From Clostridia bacterium (lineage in GTDB: Bacteria > Bacillota > DSM-521 > Neomoorellales > Neomoorellaceae), in contig JASKKH010000009.1 in NCBI GenBank assembly GCA_030154265.1, forward strand, positions 1 through 61,814: a DNA stretch of 61,814 nt. The letters are read 5' to 3'. Shown piece by piece: positions 8,836 through 18,369 of this stretch. The position numbers were made by a program, and so were the translations under genes. Every line of letters starts with the position of its first letter. Position 1 is the stretch's first letter. The notes under the pieces are model-generated. The model made no database searches, was not told the DNA's origin, and saw only the letters and a program-made list of their open reading frames with translations.

Positions 8836-10211
8836 ATAATCAACTTAACAATATAATCAATGAGATTAATAACTACCTTCCTGAAGAAAGAAATAATATA
8901 CGAGATCACATTGTTACTACCATCTATAAAAATGCCGAAAATATTGCTAACAAAGTGGTTACCCAGGAAAACAAAAATATTAACTGGGACCGTAAAATCG
9001 ATAGTATTGTCACTTCACGTCTTTTGGGATTACCTATCATGTTGGCTCTTTTGGGAATTGTCCTTTGGTTAACTATTACCGGAGCCAATTATCCCTCACA
9101 ACTTCTTGCTGCCGGACTATTTTGGATAGAAGAACAGTTAACCCATTTCTTCCAATGGGTCGGAGCTCCTGATTGGCTCCACGGTTTACTGGTACTGGGA
9201 ATGTATAGGACTTTAGCATGGGTAGTGTCAGTAATGCTACCCCCTATGGCTATTTTTTTCCCGCTTTTCACTTTATTTGAAGACCTTGGTTATTTACCCC
9301 GAGTAGCTTTTAATTTAGACGGTTTCTTTAAAAGAGCTGGTACCCATGGCAAACAATGTCTGACAATGTGCATGGGTTTCGGCTGTAATGCAGCTGGGGT
9401 TACTTCCTGCCGCATTATTGAATCACCACGCGAAAGACTGATTGCTATTTTAACTAATAACTTTGTGCCATGTAACGGCCGTTTTCCTACTTTAATTGCA
9501 CTAGCCACTATATTTATGGGTAGTCTTGTCGCCAAATCATACAGCTCTTTTGCAGCTACAGCAACAGTTGTCATTGTAATATTAATTGGAATAGCTATGA
9601 CTCTATTTATTTCCTGGTTACTTTCTAAGACACTATTAAAAGGGGTTCCCTCTTTTTTCACACTGGAACTCCCACCATACCGCAAACCACAAATTGGACG
9701 TATCCTTATCCGCTCACTAATAGACAGGACCATATTTGTCTTATGTCGGGCAATAGTTGTAGCAGGACCAGCTGGTGCTGTTATTTGGATCTTAGCTAAT
9801 GTTCATATCGAGGGTTTTAGCATCATTGCTCATATGGCCAATTTCTTTAATCCTTTAGGTCTGCGCTTGGGACTTGATGGATTTATTCTTATGGCCTTTA
9901 TTCTAGGTTTTCCAGCCAATGAGATTGTTTTACCAATCTTAATAATGAGCTATGTATCTGCAGGTACTATGCTGGAACTAGATAACTTAGAAGCTTTAAG
10001 GTCGCTATTAGTAAGTCATGGTTGGACCTGGACCACTGCTTTATCAATGATGCTCTTTTCATTACTTCATTACCCCTGTGGAACTACCATATTAACTATT
10101 TTCAAAGAAACTAAAAGTTTCAAATGGACTGTTTTTTCTGTACTAATGCCTCTAGCTGTAGCGATAATCGTAACCTTTGCTGTTAATCAAATTCTAGGTT
10201 TCTTAGGTTAA
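8823..10211 (+). CDS. feoB: FeoB C-terminal membrane part (split FeoB)
   Basis: 462 residues beginning inside the GTPase gene with its own ribosome site (GGAAGGGATG about 8 nt before ATG), which argues for a genuine split, not a sequencing error. It contains the Gate motifs of FeoB: MCMGFGCNAAGVTSCRIIE (about 180-198), NNFVPCNGRFPT, and the second gate near GFPANEIVLPI, with about 8-10 transmembrane segments. The conserved cysteines in the gates are present. It should assemble with the separate GTPase to import Fe2+. Confidence 0.92.
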   Translation: MSAINNQLNNIINEINNYLPEERNNIRDHIVTTIYKNAENIANKVVTQENKNINWDRKIDSIVTSRLLGLPIMLALLGIVLWLTITGANYPSQLLAAGLFWIEEQLTHFFQWVGAPDWLHGLLVLGMYRTLAWVVSVMLPPMAIFFPLFTLFEDLGYLPRVAFNLDGFFKRAGTHGKQCLTMCMGFGCNAAGVTSCRIIESPRERLIAILTNNFVPCNGRFPTLIALATIFMGSLVAKSYSSFAATATVVIVILIGIAMTLFISWLLSKTLLKGVPSFFTLELPPYRKPQIGRILIRSLIDRTIFVLCRAIVVAGPAGAVIWILANVHIEGFSIIAHMANFFNPLGLRLGLDGFILMAFILGFPANEIVLPILIMSYVSAGTMLELDNLEALRSLLVSHGWTWTTALSMMLFSLLHYPCGTTILTIFKETKSFKWTVFSVLMPLAVAIIVTFAVNQILGFLG

Positions 10212-10328
10212 ACCAGTCACTTATAACTAAACCCTGGCTTTTTTAGGCTAAGGTGTTGTGAATAAATTTAAGGTTTTAAACGTAAAAATTTCTTATAGGT
10301 ATTTTACCAATTTGAGTGGTGAATTAAT

Positions 10329-10799
10329 TTGGATAACTGTGATAAAGAATTTTATACCGTTAGGGGATATGAACTTTTAAGGCAGGAAAATAATCCCCTT
10401 ACCTCAAGCATGGAAGATTATTTGGAAATGGCTTATCGCCTTTCAAAAGGTAAGGGGTATACAAGAATAGGTGATTTAGCTAATGCTTTAAACGTTCAAC
10501 CGCCTTCGGTAAGTAAGATGGTACAAAAATTAGCTGAATTATCTTATTTAAAATATGAAAAATATGGGCTTGTTGAACTTACTGAGGACGGAAAGCAAAT
10601 CGGTTATTACCTGCTAAATAGACATGAAACAATTGAAAAGTTTCTTAGACTCATAGGTGTTAAAAATAGCATTTTAGAAGAAACAGAAAAAATAGAACAC
10701 AGCATTAACAAAGAAACCTTAGAACAAATAAGAAAGCTAGTTAAATTCATGGAAAAAAATAAAGCATGCCGGGAGGGCTTTTTTAATTCAAACTATTAA
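10329..10799 (+). CDS. DtxR-family metal-dependent regulator
   Basis: 156 residues with a DtxR/MntR-type N-terminus: SSMEDYLEMAYRLSKG, winged helix IGDLANALNVQPPSVSKMVQ (about 48-67), then the dimerisation helices with metal-ligand-type E/H residues (NRHETIEKFLRLIGV, EKIEHSI). The C-terminal SH3 domain is absent, as in MntR-like members. The start is TTG at 10329 with GAGTGGTG upstream. Placed at the end of the feo cluster, it is the likely iron-responsive repressor of feoAB. Confidence 0.85.
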   Translation: MDNCDKEFYTVRGYELLRQENNPLTSSMEDYLEMAYRLSKGKGYTRIGDLANALNVQPPSVSKMVQKLAELSYLKYEKYGLVELTEDGKQIGYYLLNRHETIEKFLRLIGVKNSILEETEKIEHSINKETLEQIRKLVKFMEKNKACREGFFNSNY

Positions 10800-10817
10800 A
10801 AATTAAAACTCTTATTC

Positions 10818-11546
10818 TTATCCAATCTGCTTTTTCTCTTCCATATTGAAATTACCAATGACCATAGGTCTATAGCCTAAAGTTGCTTCTAAAACATCTA
10901 CTATATCTTTCAAAACGCTTTCAGAATAAGGTTCAATATCACCTAAATCAGGATTGATTAGTGTCTCACAAGGCCGAAATTGCTGTAATGTATATTTCTT
11001 AGCACCTACTAACCAGTTACCAATGGCTATAAAGTCAGAAACGTTTAAAAGACCAGGAACTATTGTTGTACGAAATTCATAAGAAATTGAACTATTCTTA
11101 ATAAGGTTTATACTCTCATTTATGGCTTTAAGGCCTACTTCAACACCCGTTAGAATATGATATTTTTTAGGTGGAGCCTTTATATCCATAGCAATATAAT
11201 CGATTAATCCTGCTGCTAAAACTTCACCTAAAACTTGGGGTTGACTACCATTAGTATCTAATTTAACCTTAAAACCGTTTTCCTTAAGTTTCTCAAGCAT
11301 CAAGAGTAAGTCTTTGTCTAAGGTAGGTTCACCACCCGAAAGGCATACAGCTTTTATCCAGGACTTGCGTTTTAATAATAATGCCATAGCTTCTTCTATA
11401 GATATCTCTGGTAAGGTAAAAGGCCGCTTAACTAAATCAGCATTATGACACCAAGGACAAGAAAAATTACAACCCCCATAAAAGAGGGTTGTACAAACAT
11501 TACCTGGATAGTCTACCATGCTGGTTTGTTGAATTGCTCTAATCAC
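10818..11546 (-). CDS. nrdG: Anaerobic ribonucleotide reductase activase
   Basis: 242 residues. The radical-SAM cluster motif CNFSCPWCHN (about 26-35) and the glycine-rich SAM motif SGGEPTL (about 70-76) are present. NrdG uses a [4Fe-4S] cluster and SAM to form the glycyl radical on NrdD. It starts 31 bases after nrdD stops, in the same operon. The form is the longer pyruvate-formate-lyase-activase-like one typical of clostridia. Confidence 0.92.
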   Translation of the reverse strand: MIRAIQQTSMVDYPGNVCTTLFYGGCNFSCPWCHNADLVKRPFTLPEISIEEAMALLLKRKSWIKAVCLSGGEPTLDKDLLLMLEKLKENGFKVKLDTNGSQPQVLGEVLAAGLIDYIAMDIKAPPKKYHILTGVEVGLKAINESINLIKNSSISYEFRTTIVPGLLNVSDFIAIGNWLVGAKKYTLQQFRPCETLINPDLGDIEPYSESVLKDIVDVLEATLGYRPMVIGNFNMEEKKQIG

Positions 11547-11577
11547 TTAGTAGAACACTCCTAAAAACTTTCACTTT

Positions 11578-13680
11578 TTAAGAAGCCACTTCTTCTTCAA
11601 AGACAGGCTTATAGCTTTTTCTCTCCTTAAACTCTTCTTTTTTACCTCTATTCCAGTTATTCACCGGACGATAATAACCTACAATCCGACTCCATATTTC
11701 AGTTTCCCGTTTACAAGTAGGACAGGTTGGTTGCTCCCCTACCAAATAACCATGTTCGGGGCAAATACTAAAAGTAGGTGAGATTGTAAAATAAGGTAAT
11801 TGGGAATTATTCATTACCACCTGCAGAAAGTTTCGACAGGTTTTGACATCGCTTATTCTTTCTCCTAAGTAAGCATGAAAAACTGTCCCACCGGTATATC
11901 TAATTTGCAGGCTTTCTTGATGTTCTATTGCAGTAAACACATCATCTGTGTACCCTACCGGCAGATAAGTTGAATTAGTATAATAAGGTTCTTTCGTTCC
12001 TGAAGTAATAATATCCGGGTATAATTTTTTATCTAATCTCGCTAAACGATAAGAAGTCCCCTCAGCAGGTGTAGCTTCCAGGTTAAATAGATGACCGGTT
12101 TCAACCTGATAGTTCTTTAGGATTTCTCGCATATAATCTAATATTTCTAAGGCTAAACCTCTGCCTTCTTTTGTTTCTATCCCTTTACCCATAAAGTTCA
12201 GCAGAGCCTCATGCATACCAATAATGCCAATTGTATTAAAATGATTTTCCCAATATTTACCGAATCTTTCTTTTACTCTACGTAAATAAAATAAGGAATA
12301 GGGATAAAGTCCTTGTTCAGTCAGTTTCTCTAAAACATTACGTTTTAGTAGTAAACTCTCCTTAGCTAAATCCATTTGAGCCTTTAAGTTTTGGAAAAAC
12401 TCTTCTTTTGTCTTGCTAAGATAACCAAGCCGAGGTAGATTAATTGTGACAACCCCTATAGAACCAGTTAAGGGGTTAGCCCCAAAGAGCCCTCCACCGC
12501 GTCTTTTTAGTTCACGATTATCTAACCTTAAGCGGCAACACATACTCCGAACATCTTCTGGTGATAAGTCGGAGTTAATAAAATTAGCAAAGTAAGGTAT
12601 TCCATATTTGGCTGTCATGGCCATGATTTTATCGTTAACGGGACTATCCCAGGGATAATCAGGAGAAATATTATATGTAGGAATTGGAAAAGTAAAGATA
12701 CGGCCTTTGGCATCCCCTTCCATCATTACCTCACAAAAAGCCGTATTTAACCAATCCATTTCTTTTTGGAAATCGCCATAACATTCTGACTGACGTTGTC
12801 CACCGATTATTACCGGTTCATCAGCTAATGTCTTAGGCACAACTACGTCCATTGTTAAATTGACAAAAGGTGTTTGGAAGCCAACCCGGGTTGGTACATT
12901 TAAATTAAAGATAAATTCTTGCATAGCTTGTTTAACTTCTGAGTACTCCAGATTGTCATACCGAATAAAAGGTGCTAAGTAAGTATCAAAACTAGAAAAC
13001 GCCTGGGCTCCAGCAGCCTCACCCTGAAGTGTATAAAAAAAGTTGGCTATTTGCCCTAAAGCAGTCCGAAAGTGTTTAGGTGGAGCACTCTCCACTTTCT
13101 GGCCCACACCAGCAAAACCCTGTTCCAATAAGTCAGCAAGATCCCATCCGCAACAATATGGTGCCAATAACCCTAAGTCATGGATATGAAAATCTCCGCT
13201 TTCATGGCGTTCACGGATAGCAGGAGGGTAAACCTTTTCTAACCAATATTTGGAGCTAACCGCGGCAATAATATGATTATTAAGACCCTGAAGAGAATAA
13301 TTCATGTTACTATTCTCATTAATACGCCAATCGAAACCATCAAGATAACCCTGAACCATTTCCTGAATATTAACTAAAACGTTACGAAAATCGCGCCATT
13401 GAGCATGTTGCTCCCGGTATAGTATGTATGCCTTGGCTGTCCGAGCATGTCCATTCTCAATTAACACCTTTTCCACTAAATCCTGAACATCTTCAACAGT
13501 GGGCAGACGATCAACGAATTTTTTAGCTAATAATGCTGTAACCTCATTAGCCAAACGACTTGCTAATGACCGGTCACGTCCGGATACAGCCACAGCTGCT
13601 TTATAAATAGCATTTATAATCCGTTCTTCATCAAAATCCACTACCCGTCCATCACGTTTTATAATCTTTTTGGGCATCAT
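11578..13680 (-). CDS. nrdD: Anaerobic ribonucleoside-triphosphate reductase
   Basis: About 700 residues. An ATP-cone domain opens the protein (KIIKRDGRVVDFDEERI), the central barrel contains NPLTGSIGVVTINLPR with the active-site region, and the C-terminus has the zinc site CPEHGY...CPTC followed by the glycyl radical loop RIVGYYRP (glycine near residue 668). It makes dNTPs without oxygen. I place the start at ATG 13680 (MMPKKIIKRDG) because AAAGGAG lies 11 nt upstream; an in-frame upstream start at 13710 lacks such a site. The operon is DUF503-trmL-nrdD-nrdG. Confidence 0.95.
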   Translation of the reverse strand: MMPKKIIKRDGRVVDFDEERIINAIYKAAVAVSGRDRSLASRLANEVTALLAKKFVDRLPTVEDVQDLVEKVLIENGHARTAKAYILYREQHAQWRDFRNVLVNIQEMVQGYLDGFDWRINENSNMNYSLQGLNNHIIAAVSSKYWLEKVYPPAIRERHESGDFHIHDLGLLAPYCCGWDLADLLEQGFAGVGQKVESAPPKHFRTALGQIANFFYTLQGEAAGAQAFSSFDTYLAPFIRYDNLEYSEVKQAMQEFIFNLNVPTRVGFQTPFVNLTMDVVVPKTLADEPVIIGGQRQSECYGDFQKEMDWLNTAFCEVMMEGDAKGRIFTFPIPTYNISPDYPWDSPVNDKIMAMTAKYGIPYFANFINSDLSPEDVRSMCCRLRLDNRELKRRGGGLFGANPLTGSIGVVTINLPRLGYLSKTKEEFFQNLKAQMDLAKESLLLKRNVLEKLTEQGLYPYSLFYLRRVKERFGKYWENHFNTIGIIGMHEALLNFMGKGIETKEGRGLALEILDYMREILKNYQVETGHLFNLEATPAEGTSYRLARLDKKLYPDIITSGTKEPYYTNSTYLPVGYTDDVFTAIEHQESLQIRYTGGTVFHAYLGERISDVKTCRNFLQVVMNNSQLPYFTISPTFSICPEHGYLVGEQPTCPTCKRETEIWSRIVGYYRPVNNWNRGKKEEFKERKSYKPVFEEEVAS

Positions 13681-13733
13681 ATCCGATTTTTCTCCTTTCT
13701 GCTCCCCCAAAAAAACAAATGTTTTTTATATCT

Positions 13734-14204
13734 CTATTGTAAATCAGGAAAACCAATTTGCCGTAAAGCTTCATACAGAACAAGAGCTACAGTGTTTGCT
13801 AAATTTAATGAACGCAGTCCTTGCCGCATAGGGATTCTTAAAACCCTGTCCCCTGCCGGCTCCAAGATAGTTTGTGGTAACCCCCTTGTTTCCGGGCCAA
13901 AAATAATGAAATCTTCCTTTGTATAAGATACTTCGGTATAAAATTTTCGTCCTTTAGTTGAAAGATAATAGCAGTTAGCCCCCTCAGTCTTTTCCAAAAA
14001 ATCCTTCCAACTGTTATGTTCAATGATATCAACCTTATCCCAGTAATCCAAACCAGCTCGTTTTACATGCTTTTCATCCAGGCTAAAACCGAGTGGATGA
14101 ATAAGATGCAAAGTCGTACCTGTTGCTGCACAGGTACGAGCTATATTGCCAGTATTCTGGGGTATATCAGGTTCAAAAAGAACAACATTCATTGGTAAAA
14201 ACAT
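13734..14204 (-). CDS. trmL: tRNA (cytidine(34)-2'-O)-methyltransferase
   Basis: 156 residues of the SPOUT methyltransferase family. Signature segments: FEPDIPQNTGNIARTCAATG (about 10-29), FGPETRGLP (about 99-107) and the knot motif IPMRQGLRSLNLANTVALVL (about 124-143). TrmL modifies the wobble base of some leucine tRNAs. ATG with AGGAGG upstream; 30 bases separate it from the DUF503 gene before it. Confidence 0.92.
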   Translation of the reverse strand: MFLPMNVVLFEPDIPQNTGNIARTCAATGTTLHLIHPLGFSLDEKHVKRAGLDYWDKVDIIEHNSWKDFLEKTEGANCYYLSTKGRKFYTEVSYTKEDFIIFGPETRGLPQTILEPAGDRVLRIPMRQGLRSLNLANTVALVLYEALRQIGFPDLQ

Positions 14205-14236
14205 ATCCTCCTAGCAAGTTTACCCTAAGGTGAATT

Positions 14237-14518
14237 CTAAATTAATTCCGTGTTATAAGTCAATAATTCAATTTCGCCTTCAGCTTCTAAAAATCTCATA
14301 ACAGCTGCTAGTATCTTATCAGCATGAGCTGCTTCGTTAGATATACAGGCAACACCGATTTCTGCTTCTTGACGGCTATCCTGATGACCAACCTCAGCAA
14401 CAGCTATATTAAAACGATTATGAAGACGTGTTATAATACTTTTTAATACACGTCTTTTATCTTTTAAACTTTTGGATCCAGCAATCCGAAAAAATGCTGT
14501 ACCAATGCCTATAACCAT
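14237..14518 (-). CDS. DUF503 (YlxP-like) family protein
   Basis: A 93-residue protein starting MVIGIGTAFFRI with GGAGGGG 6 nt upstream. The DUF503 hallmark SKSLKDKRRVLKSIITRLHN follows, then FNIAVAEVGHQD. The family is small, widespread in Firmicutes and of uncertain function, often near translation-related genes. A longer in-frame extension upstream exists but overlaps the divergent aconitase gene and is not believed. Confidence 0.85.
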   Translation of the reverse strand: MVIGIGTAFFRIAGSKSLKDKRRVLKSIITRLHNRFNIAVAEVGHQDSRQEAEIGVACISNEAAHADKILAAVMRFLEAEGEIELLTYNTELI

Positions 14519-14605
14519 ATGGTCCCCTCCGTTCCAGGGGTTCACATGCCCCTGAACTTCTGTTATAGTATAAAGGATCATGACATAGTGAGAGGAGGAA
14601 CTTGA

Positions 14606-16531
14606 ATGGGCCAAAATATAGCCCAAAAAATAATCAGCCAGCACCTGGTAGACGGTAAAATGGTGACTGGTGAAGAAATTGGTATTCGTATTGACCAAAC
14701 TCTTACCCAAGATGCTACTGGCACAATGACCTACCTTCAGTTAGAAGCAATGGATATCCCTCGTGTAAAAACTAAACTTTCAGTCAGCTATGTAGATCAT
14801 AATACCCTACAAGCTGGATTTGAAAACGCTGATGACCACTTATTCCTACAAAGCATCGCTGCCAAGTACGGTATTGTTTTTTCCCGTGCAGGTAATGGTA
14901 TCTGTCACCAGGTTCACCTGGAACGTTTTGCAGTACCAGGTACAACCTTACTTGGTGCTGACAGTCACACCCCTACAGCTGGTGGAGCAGGTGCTTTAGC
15001 CATTGGTGCCGGCGGTCTTGAAGTAGCCGTAGCCATGGCTGGTGGTCCACTCTATCTTAACATGCCAGCAGTTGTCCGTGTAAATTTACATGGTCGTTTA
15101 GCACCCTGGGTCAGCGCTAAAGATATTATCTTAGAAGTACTTAGACGTTTAAGTGTCAAAGGCGGAGTTGGCAAGATTATCGAATATGGCGGTGAAGGAG
15201 TAGCTACCCTTTCCGTACCTGAAAGAGCTACTATTACTAACATGGGTGCCGAATTAGGTGCCACCAGCTCGATTTTTCCCAGTGATGAAGTAACCAAAGC
15301 CTTCCTCACTGCCCAGGGACGTGCTGAAGATTGGGTAGAATTGCTGCCTGACCCCGATGCCAGTTATGACCAAGTTATTGATATTCAACTAGACGATTTG
15401 GTACCTATGGTAGCTCAACCCCATATGCCAGATAATGTCGCAACCGTTGAAGAAGTAGGACCGATTAAAGTCAACCAGGTAGCTATTGGCAGCTGTACAA
15501 ATTCTTCATATACTGATTTAATGCGGGTAGCTTCAATACTTAAAGGTAAACAGGTTCACCCAGAGGTTAGTCTAGTTATTTCACCGGGTTCGCGTCAGGT
15601 TTACCGTATGCTAGCCGCAAATGGTGCCCTGGATGATTTGGCTACTGCCGGGGCCAGAATTCTTGAATGTGCCTGTGGTCCTTGTATTGGCATGGGACAA
15701 GCACCTCCATCCAAAGGTGTATCTCTTCGCACCTTTAACCGTAACTTTAAAGGACGGAGTGGTACAGCTGATGCCTCAATTTACCTGGCCAGTCCCGAAG
15801 TTGCCGCTGCCACAGCCCTTAACGGTTACCTAACTGATCCACGGGAACTTGGTGAACCTATTAATATAACTTTACCAGAAAAATTCCCTGTAGACGATGG
15901 AATGCTAATCTTCCCTCCAGATGATGGTTCTAAGGTAGAAATCCGTAGAGGGCCAAATATTCAACCTTTACCTTTGGCCAGCAAGCCTGACCAAATAATT
16001 AAAGCACCGGCAATTCTAAAAACCGGTGATAACATTACTACTGATGATATTTCACCAGCTGGAGCCAAATATCTACCTTTGCGTTCCAATGTTCCGGCAC
16101 TAGCCGAACATGCCTTTGAGGGGATCGACCCCACCTTTGCCAAACGAGCACAGGAAGCAAAGAAAGGTATTATAGTTGGTGGTCAAAACTATGGCCAGGG
16201 CTCCAGTCGTGAACACGCAGCCCTTTGTCCTATGTATTTGGGCATTAAAGCCGTTATCGCTAAATCTTTTGCCAGAATTCACCGTACTAACCTGGTAAAC
16301 GTTGGTATTTTACCGCTAACCTTTGCTAATCCAGAAGACTATGATCGTATTGATGTTAATGATACCCTATTAATTGATTTAAGTAACGGTTTAAAAGACG
16401 AAGAACTTACCGTTACCAATGAAACAAAAGGCTATAAATTTAAAGTACAACACAACCTGTCTTCTCGCCAGAAAGCTGTTATACTGGCAGGTGGACTCCT
16501 AAATTACACCAAACAGCAGGTAAGTGATTAA
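14606..16531 (+). CDS. acnA: Aconitate hydratase
   Basis: 641 residues, the short clostridial-type aconitase. Cluster-binding cysteines lie in IGSCTNSSYTD (about 297-307) and CACGPCIGMG (about 353-362). Substrate-binding segments LGADSHTPTAGG and the swivelling C-terminal domain with GQNYGQGSSREHAAL are intact. It interconverts citrate and isocitrate. ATG with GAGAGGAGG upstream. Divergent from the DUF503-nrdDG operon; ends in a strong terminator. Confidence 0.95.
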   Translation: MGQNIAQKIISQHLVDGKMVTGEEIGIRIDQTLTQDATGTMTYLQLEAMDIPRVKTKLSVSYVDHNTLQAGFENADDHLFLQSIAAKYGIVFSRAGNGICHQVHLERFAVPGTTLLGADSHTPTAGGAGALAIGAGGLEVAVAMAGGPLYLNMPAVVRVNLHGRLAPWVSAKDIILEVLRRLSVKGGVGKIIEYGGEGVATLSVPERATITNMGAELGATSSIFPSDEVTKAFLTAQGRAEDWVELLPDPDASYDQVIDIQLDDLVPMVAQPHMPDNVATVEEVGPIKVNQVAIGSCTNSSYTDLMRVASILKGKQVHPEVSLVISPGSRQVYRMLAANGALDDLATAGARILECACGPCIGMGQAPPSKGVSLRTFNRNFKGRSGTADASIYLASPEVAAATALNGYLTDPRELGEPINITLPEKFPVDDGMLIFPPDDGSKVEIRRGPNIQPLPLASKPDQIIKAPAILKTGDNITTDDISPAGAKYLPLRSNVPALAEHAFEGIDPTFAKRAQEAKKGIIVGGQNYGQGSSREHAALCPMYLGIKAVIAKSFARIHRTNLVNVGILPLTFANPEDYDRIDVNDTLLIDLSNGLKDEELTVTNETKGYKFKVQHNLSSRQKAVILAGGLLNYTKQQVSD

Positions 16532-16565
16532 TTAACAACCTTTAATTTAAAATATGGATTAAGCA

Positions 16566-16609
16566 GGGATAGAATTCATAGTTTTATATGGAATTCTATC
16601 CCTCTTTTT
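16566..16609 (+). terminator. Rho-independent terminator after acnA
   Basis: GGGATAGAATTC (16566-16577) and GAATTCTATCCC (16591-16602) form a 12-bp perfect stem followed by TCTTTTT. Confidence 0.9.
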
Positions 16610-16749
16610 ATGTGGAACTTAATTTTGAGGTAACAAGTATCTTCTTAATCCTTCTTATACCCATTTCTTTGAATTCAAACTTGTATCCTTAAGTGAATTT
16701 AGTTGTTATTTGCAGAAAACTGGCAAAAGAAAATTGGCGAATATAAAAA

Positions 16750-16770
16750 GAGGGCCTGATCTTGGCTCTC
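16750..16770 (-). terminator. Terminator after the ferredoxin gene
   Basis: On the minus strand GAGAGCC/GGCCCTC form a 7-bp stem with one mismatch, followed by TTTTTATA. It lies 15 bases past the stop. Confidence 0.65.
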
Positions 16771-16784
16771 TACTTAAGACTTAG

Positions 16785-17159
16785 TTATCCATGAATTAAT
16801 CTAGGTAGACAACGGGTACAAACCCAACTATTTTCACCCTTATGACGAGTCATGATAAGTACTGCCTCCGTTTCACCGCTACCGCAATGTTCACAAAGAA
16901 GACCCTCTTGCTTCCCCTTTTTAGCTGCTAAATTTCTCTCTGCTGCTTCTTTATCAAAAGCTGGTGCCTCACGTTCCACAATACTTAAGGCACCAGTTGG
17001 GCAAACATTTAAACAAACACCTGCACCATCACATAGTTCCTCTCTTAATACCTTGGCTTTACCATCGATTATTTCAATAGCACCTTCAGCACAAGGTGTT
17101 ACACATAAACCACAACCATTACATTTTTCTTCATCAATATGTACAATCTTACGCTTCAT
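16785..17159 (-). CDS. Ferredoxin-type iron-sulfur protein with C-terminal zinc-ribbon
   Basis: 124 residues. The first cluster site is [11 protein letters not shown] (about 13-23). The second reads [12 protein letters not shown] (about 43-54): the second cysteine of the canonical CxxCxxCxxxCP is alanine, a variant common in hydrogenase- and heterodisulfide-reductase-linked ferredoxins. The C-terminus adds CEHCG...VCTRC, a probable metal-binding ribbon. It is an electron carrier of unknown partner. It lies 20 bases after nth in the same direction. Confidence 0.85.
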   Translation of the reverse strand: MKRKIVHIDEEKCNGCGLCVTPCAEGAIEIIDGKAKVLREELCDGAGVCLNVCPTGALSIVEREAPAFDKEAAERNLAAKKGKQEGLLCEHCGSGETEAVLIMTRHKGENSWVCTRCLPRLIHG

Positions 17160-17179
17160 AATTCTCTCCCTTTTCTTTT

Positions 17180-17824
17180 TTAAGTATTGTCTAAATTTCT
17201 CTTCTTAGCATCCTTACAGTACCTGCTAACAACACAATCCTGGCATCTGGGTTGCCTTGCCCGGCAGACCTCTCGTCCATGAAAAATTAATAAATGATGA
17301 GCTTCACCCCGGGTCCCAGGTGGTAGTTTAACCATAAGCTGCATTTCCGTCTCTTTAGCATCCCTCCCATTGGCTAAGCCTATTCGGTTAGCAACCCTAA
17401 AAACATGTGTATCAACAGCAATTACATCTTTACCGAAAGCATTACTTAACACCACATTAGCAACCTTTCGGCCAACACCCGGAAGACTAATAAGCTCTTC
17501 CAGTGTATCCGGTACCTTACCCTCAAATTTATCTATTAAAACCCTACAAGCAGAAACTAGATTTTTACTTTTAACCCGATAGAGACCCAGACTCTTAATG
17601 TACTCCGCTACTTCCTCAGGACTTGCTTTAGCTAATGCTTCGGGAGTTGGGTATTGCTTGAATAAACGTTTGGTGACCTTATTTACCTGGTCATCAGTTG
17701 TTTGAGCTGAAAGGATAGCCGCTACTAAAAGTTCAAAAACATTATTATACTGCAACCGTGTACCTGCTCCTGGATAAGCAGACCGTAAAGACTTTAAAAC
17801 TGATTCAACCCAGTCCCTTTGCAT
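17180..17824 (-). CDS. nth: Endonuclease III (DNA glycosylase/AP lyase)
   Basis: 214 residues. Helix-hairpin-helix [13 protein letters not shown] (about 110-122) carries the catalytic lysine, and [15 protein letters not shown] supplies the catalytic aspartate. The C-terminal cluster loop C-x6-C-x2-C-x5-C ([17 protein letters not shown]) binds [4Fe-4S]. It removes oxidised pyrimidines. Followed closely by the ferredoxin gene. Confidence 0.95.
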   Translation of the reverse strand: MQRDWVESVLKSLRSAYPGAGTRLQYNNVFELLVAAILSAQTTDDQVNKVTKRLFKQYPTPEALAKASPEEVAEYIKSLGLYRVKSKNLVSACRVLIDKFEGKVPDTLEELISLPGVGRKVANVVLSNAFGKDVIAVDTHVFRVANRIGLANGRDAKETEMQLMVKLPPGTRGEAHHLLIFHGREVCRARQPRCQDCVVSRYCKDAKKRNLDNT

Positions 17825-17878
17825 AATTAATCACCCTGAGAAAAAAATAATATTATCTGAAAGGAGGTAAAAGAATTC

Positions 17879-18115
17879 ATGCTTAGTGCGGAAGTAAGTC
17901 TTTATCCACAAAAAACGATAAGGGCAAGCGAAATCATTAATGAATCTCTACAATCTCTTACCCAACAGAACATTGAATATACCGTTGGACCCATTAGTAC
18001 CGAAATTCATGGCTCAGAAGAAGAAGTCTGGGCCGGTATTCGTTCTCTTTTTGAGAAGGCCAGTACCAACGGTGAAGTTAGCATGGTGGTAACTCTATCT
18101 AATTCAGCAAGATAA
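17879..18115 (+). CDS. Thiamine-binding (YkoF/MTH1187-like) protein
   Basis: 78 residues with the fold pattern of the thiamine-binding domain family: AEVSLYPQ strand, helix AIINES-type, YTVGPISTEIHG, and MVVTLSNS at the end. AAAGGAGGT lies about 9 nt before ATG. Divergent from nth. The role in vivo is unclear, proposed for thiamine or HMP salvage. Confidence 0.8.
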   Translation: MLSAEVSLYPQKTIRASEIINESLQSLTQQNIEYTVGPISTEIHGSEEEVWAGIRSLFEKASTNGEVSMVVTLSNSAR

Positions 18116-18241
18116 CAAGCCAATATTAAAAAGTATCGGATAGATTAAAGGGTGTTGACGTAGTCAAAAAGGTTATTGGTAACGATAAGTAAGGGGACTA
18201 GCCCAAATGGGTTAAAATGAATGAATTTAAGCCTAAAAAGT

Positions 18242-18272
18242 ATCCCGTATCACTACAAAAGTGATACGGGAT
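18242..18272. terminator. Strong hairpin between convergent genes
   Basis: ATCCCGTATCAC (18242-18253) pairs perfectly with GTGATACGGGAT (18261-18272). It lies between the thiamine-binding gene and pckA, which converge, so it may serve both. The rest of 18116-18369 shows no gene. Confidence 0.65.
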
Positions 18273-18369
18273 TAGCTATTTATTAACGCGATAGTTAATG
18301 AAAACAGTGGGCCAAAATTTTATAAAAATACTTTTGGGACAGTCCCTTCATAAAAATTATATTCACAAA

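Noticed and set aside
14519-14710. N-terminal extension of the DUF503 gene
   Set aside because: It overlaps the divergent aconitase start, and the family start MVIGIG has a strong ribosome site.
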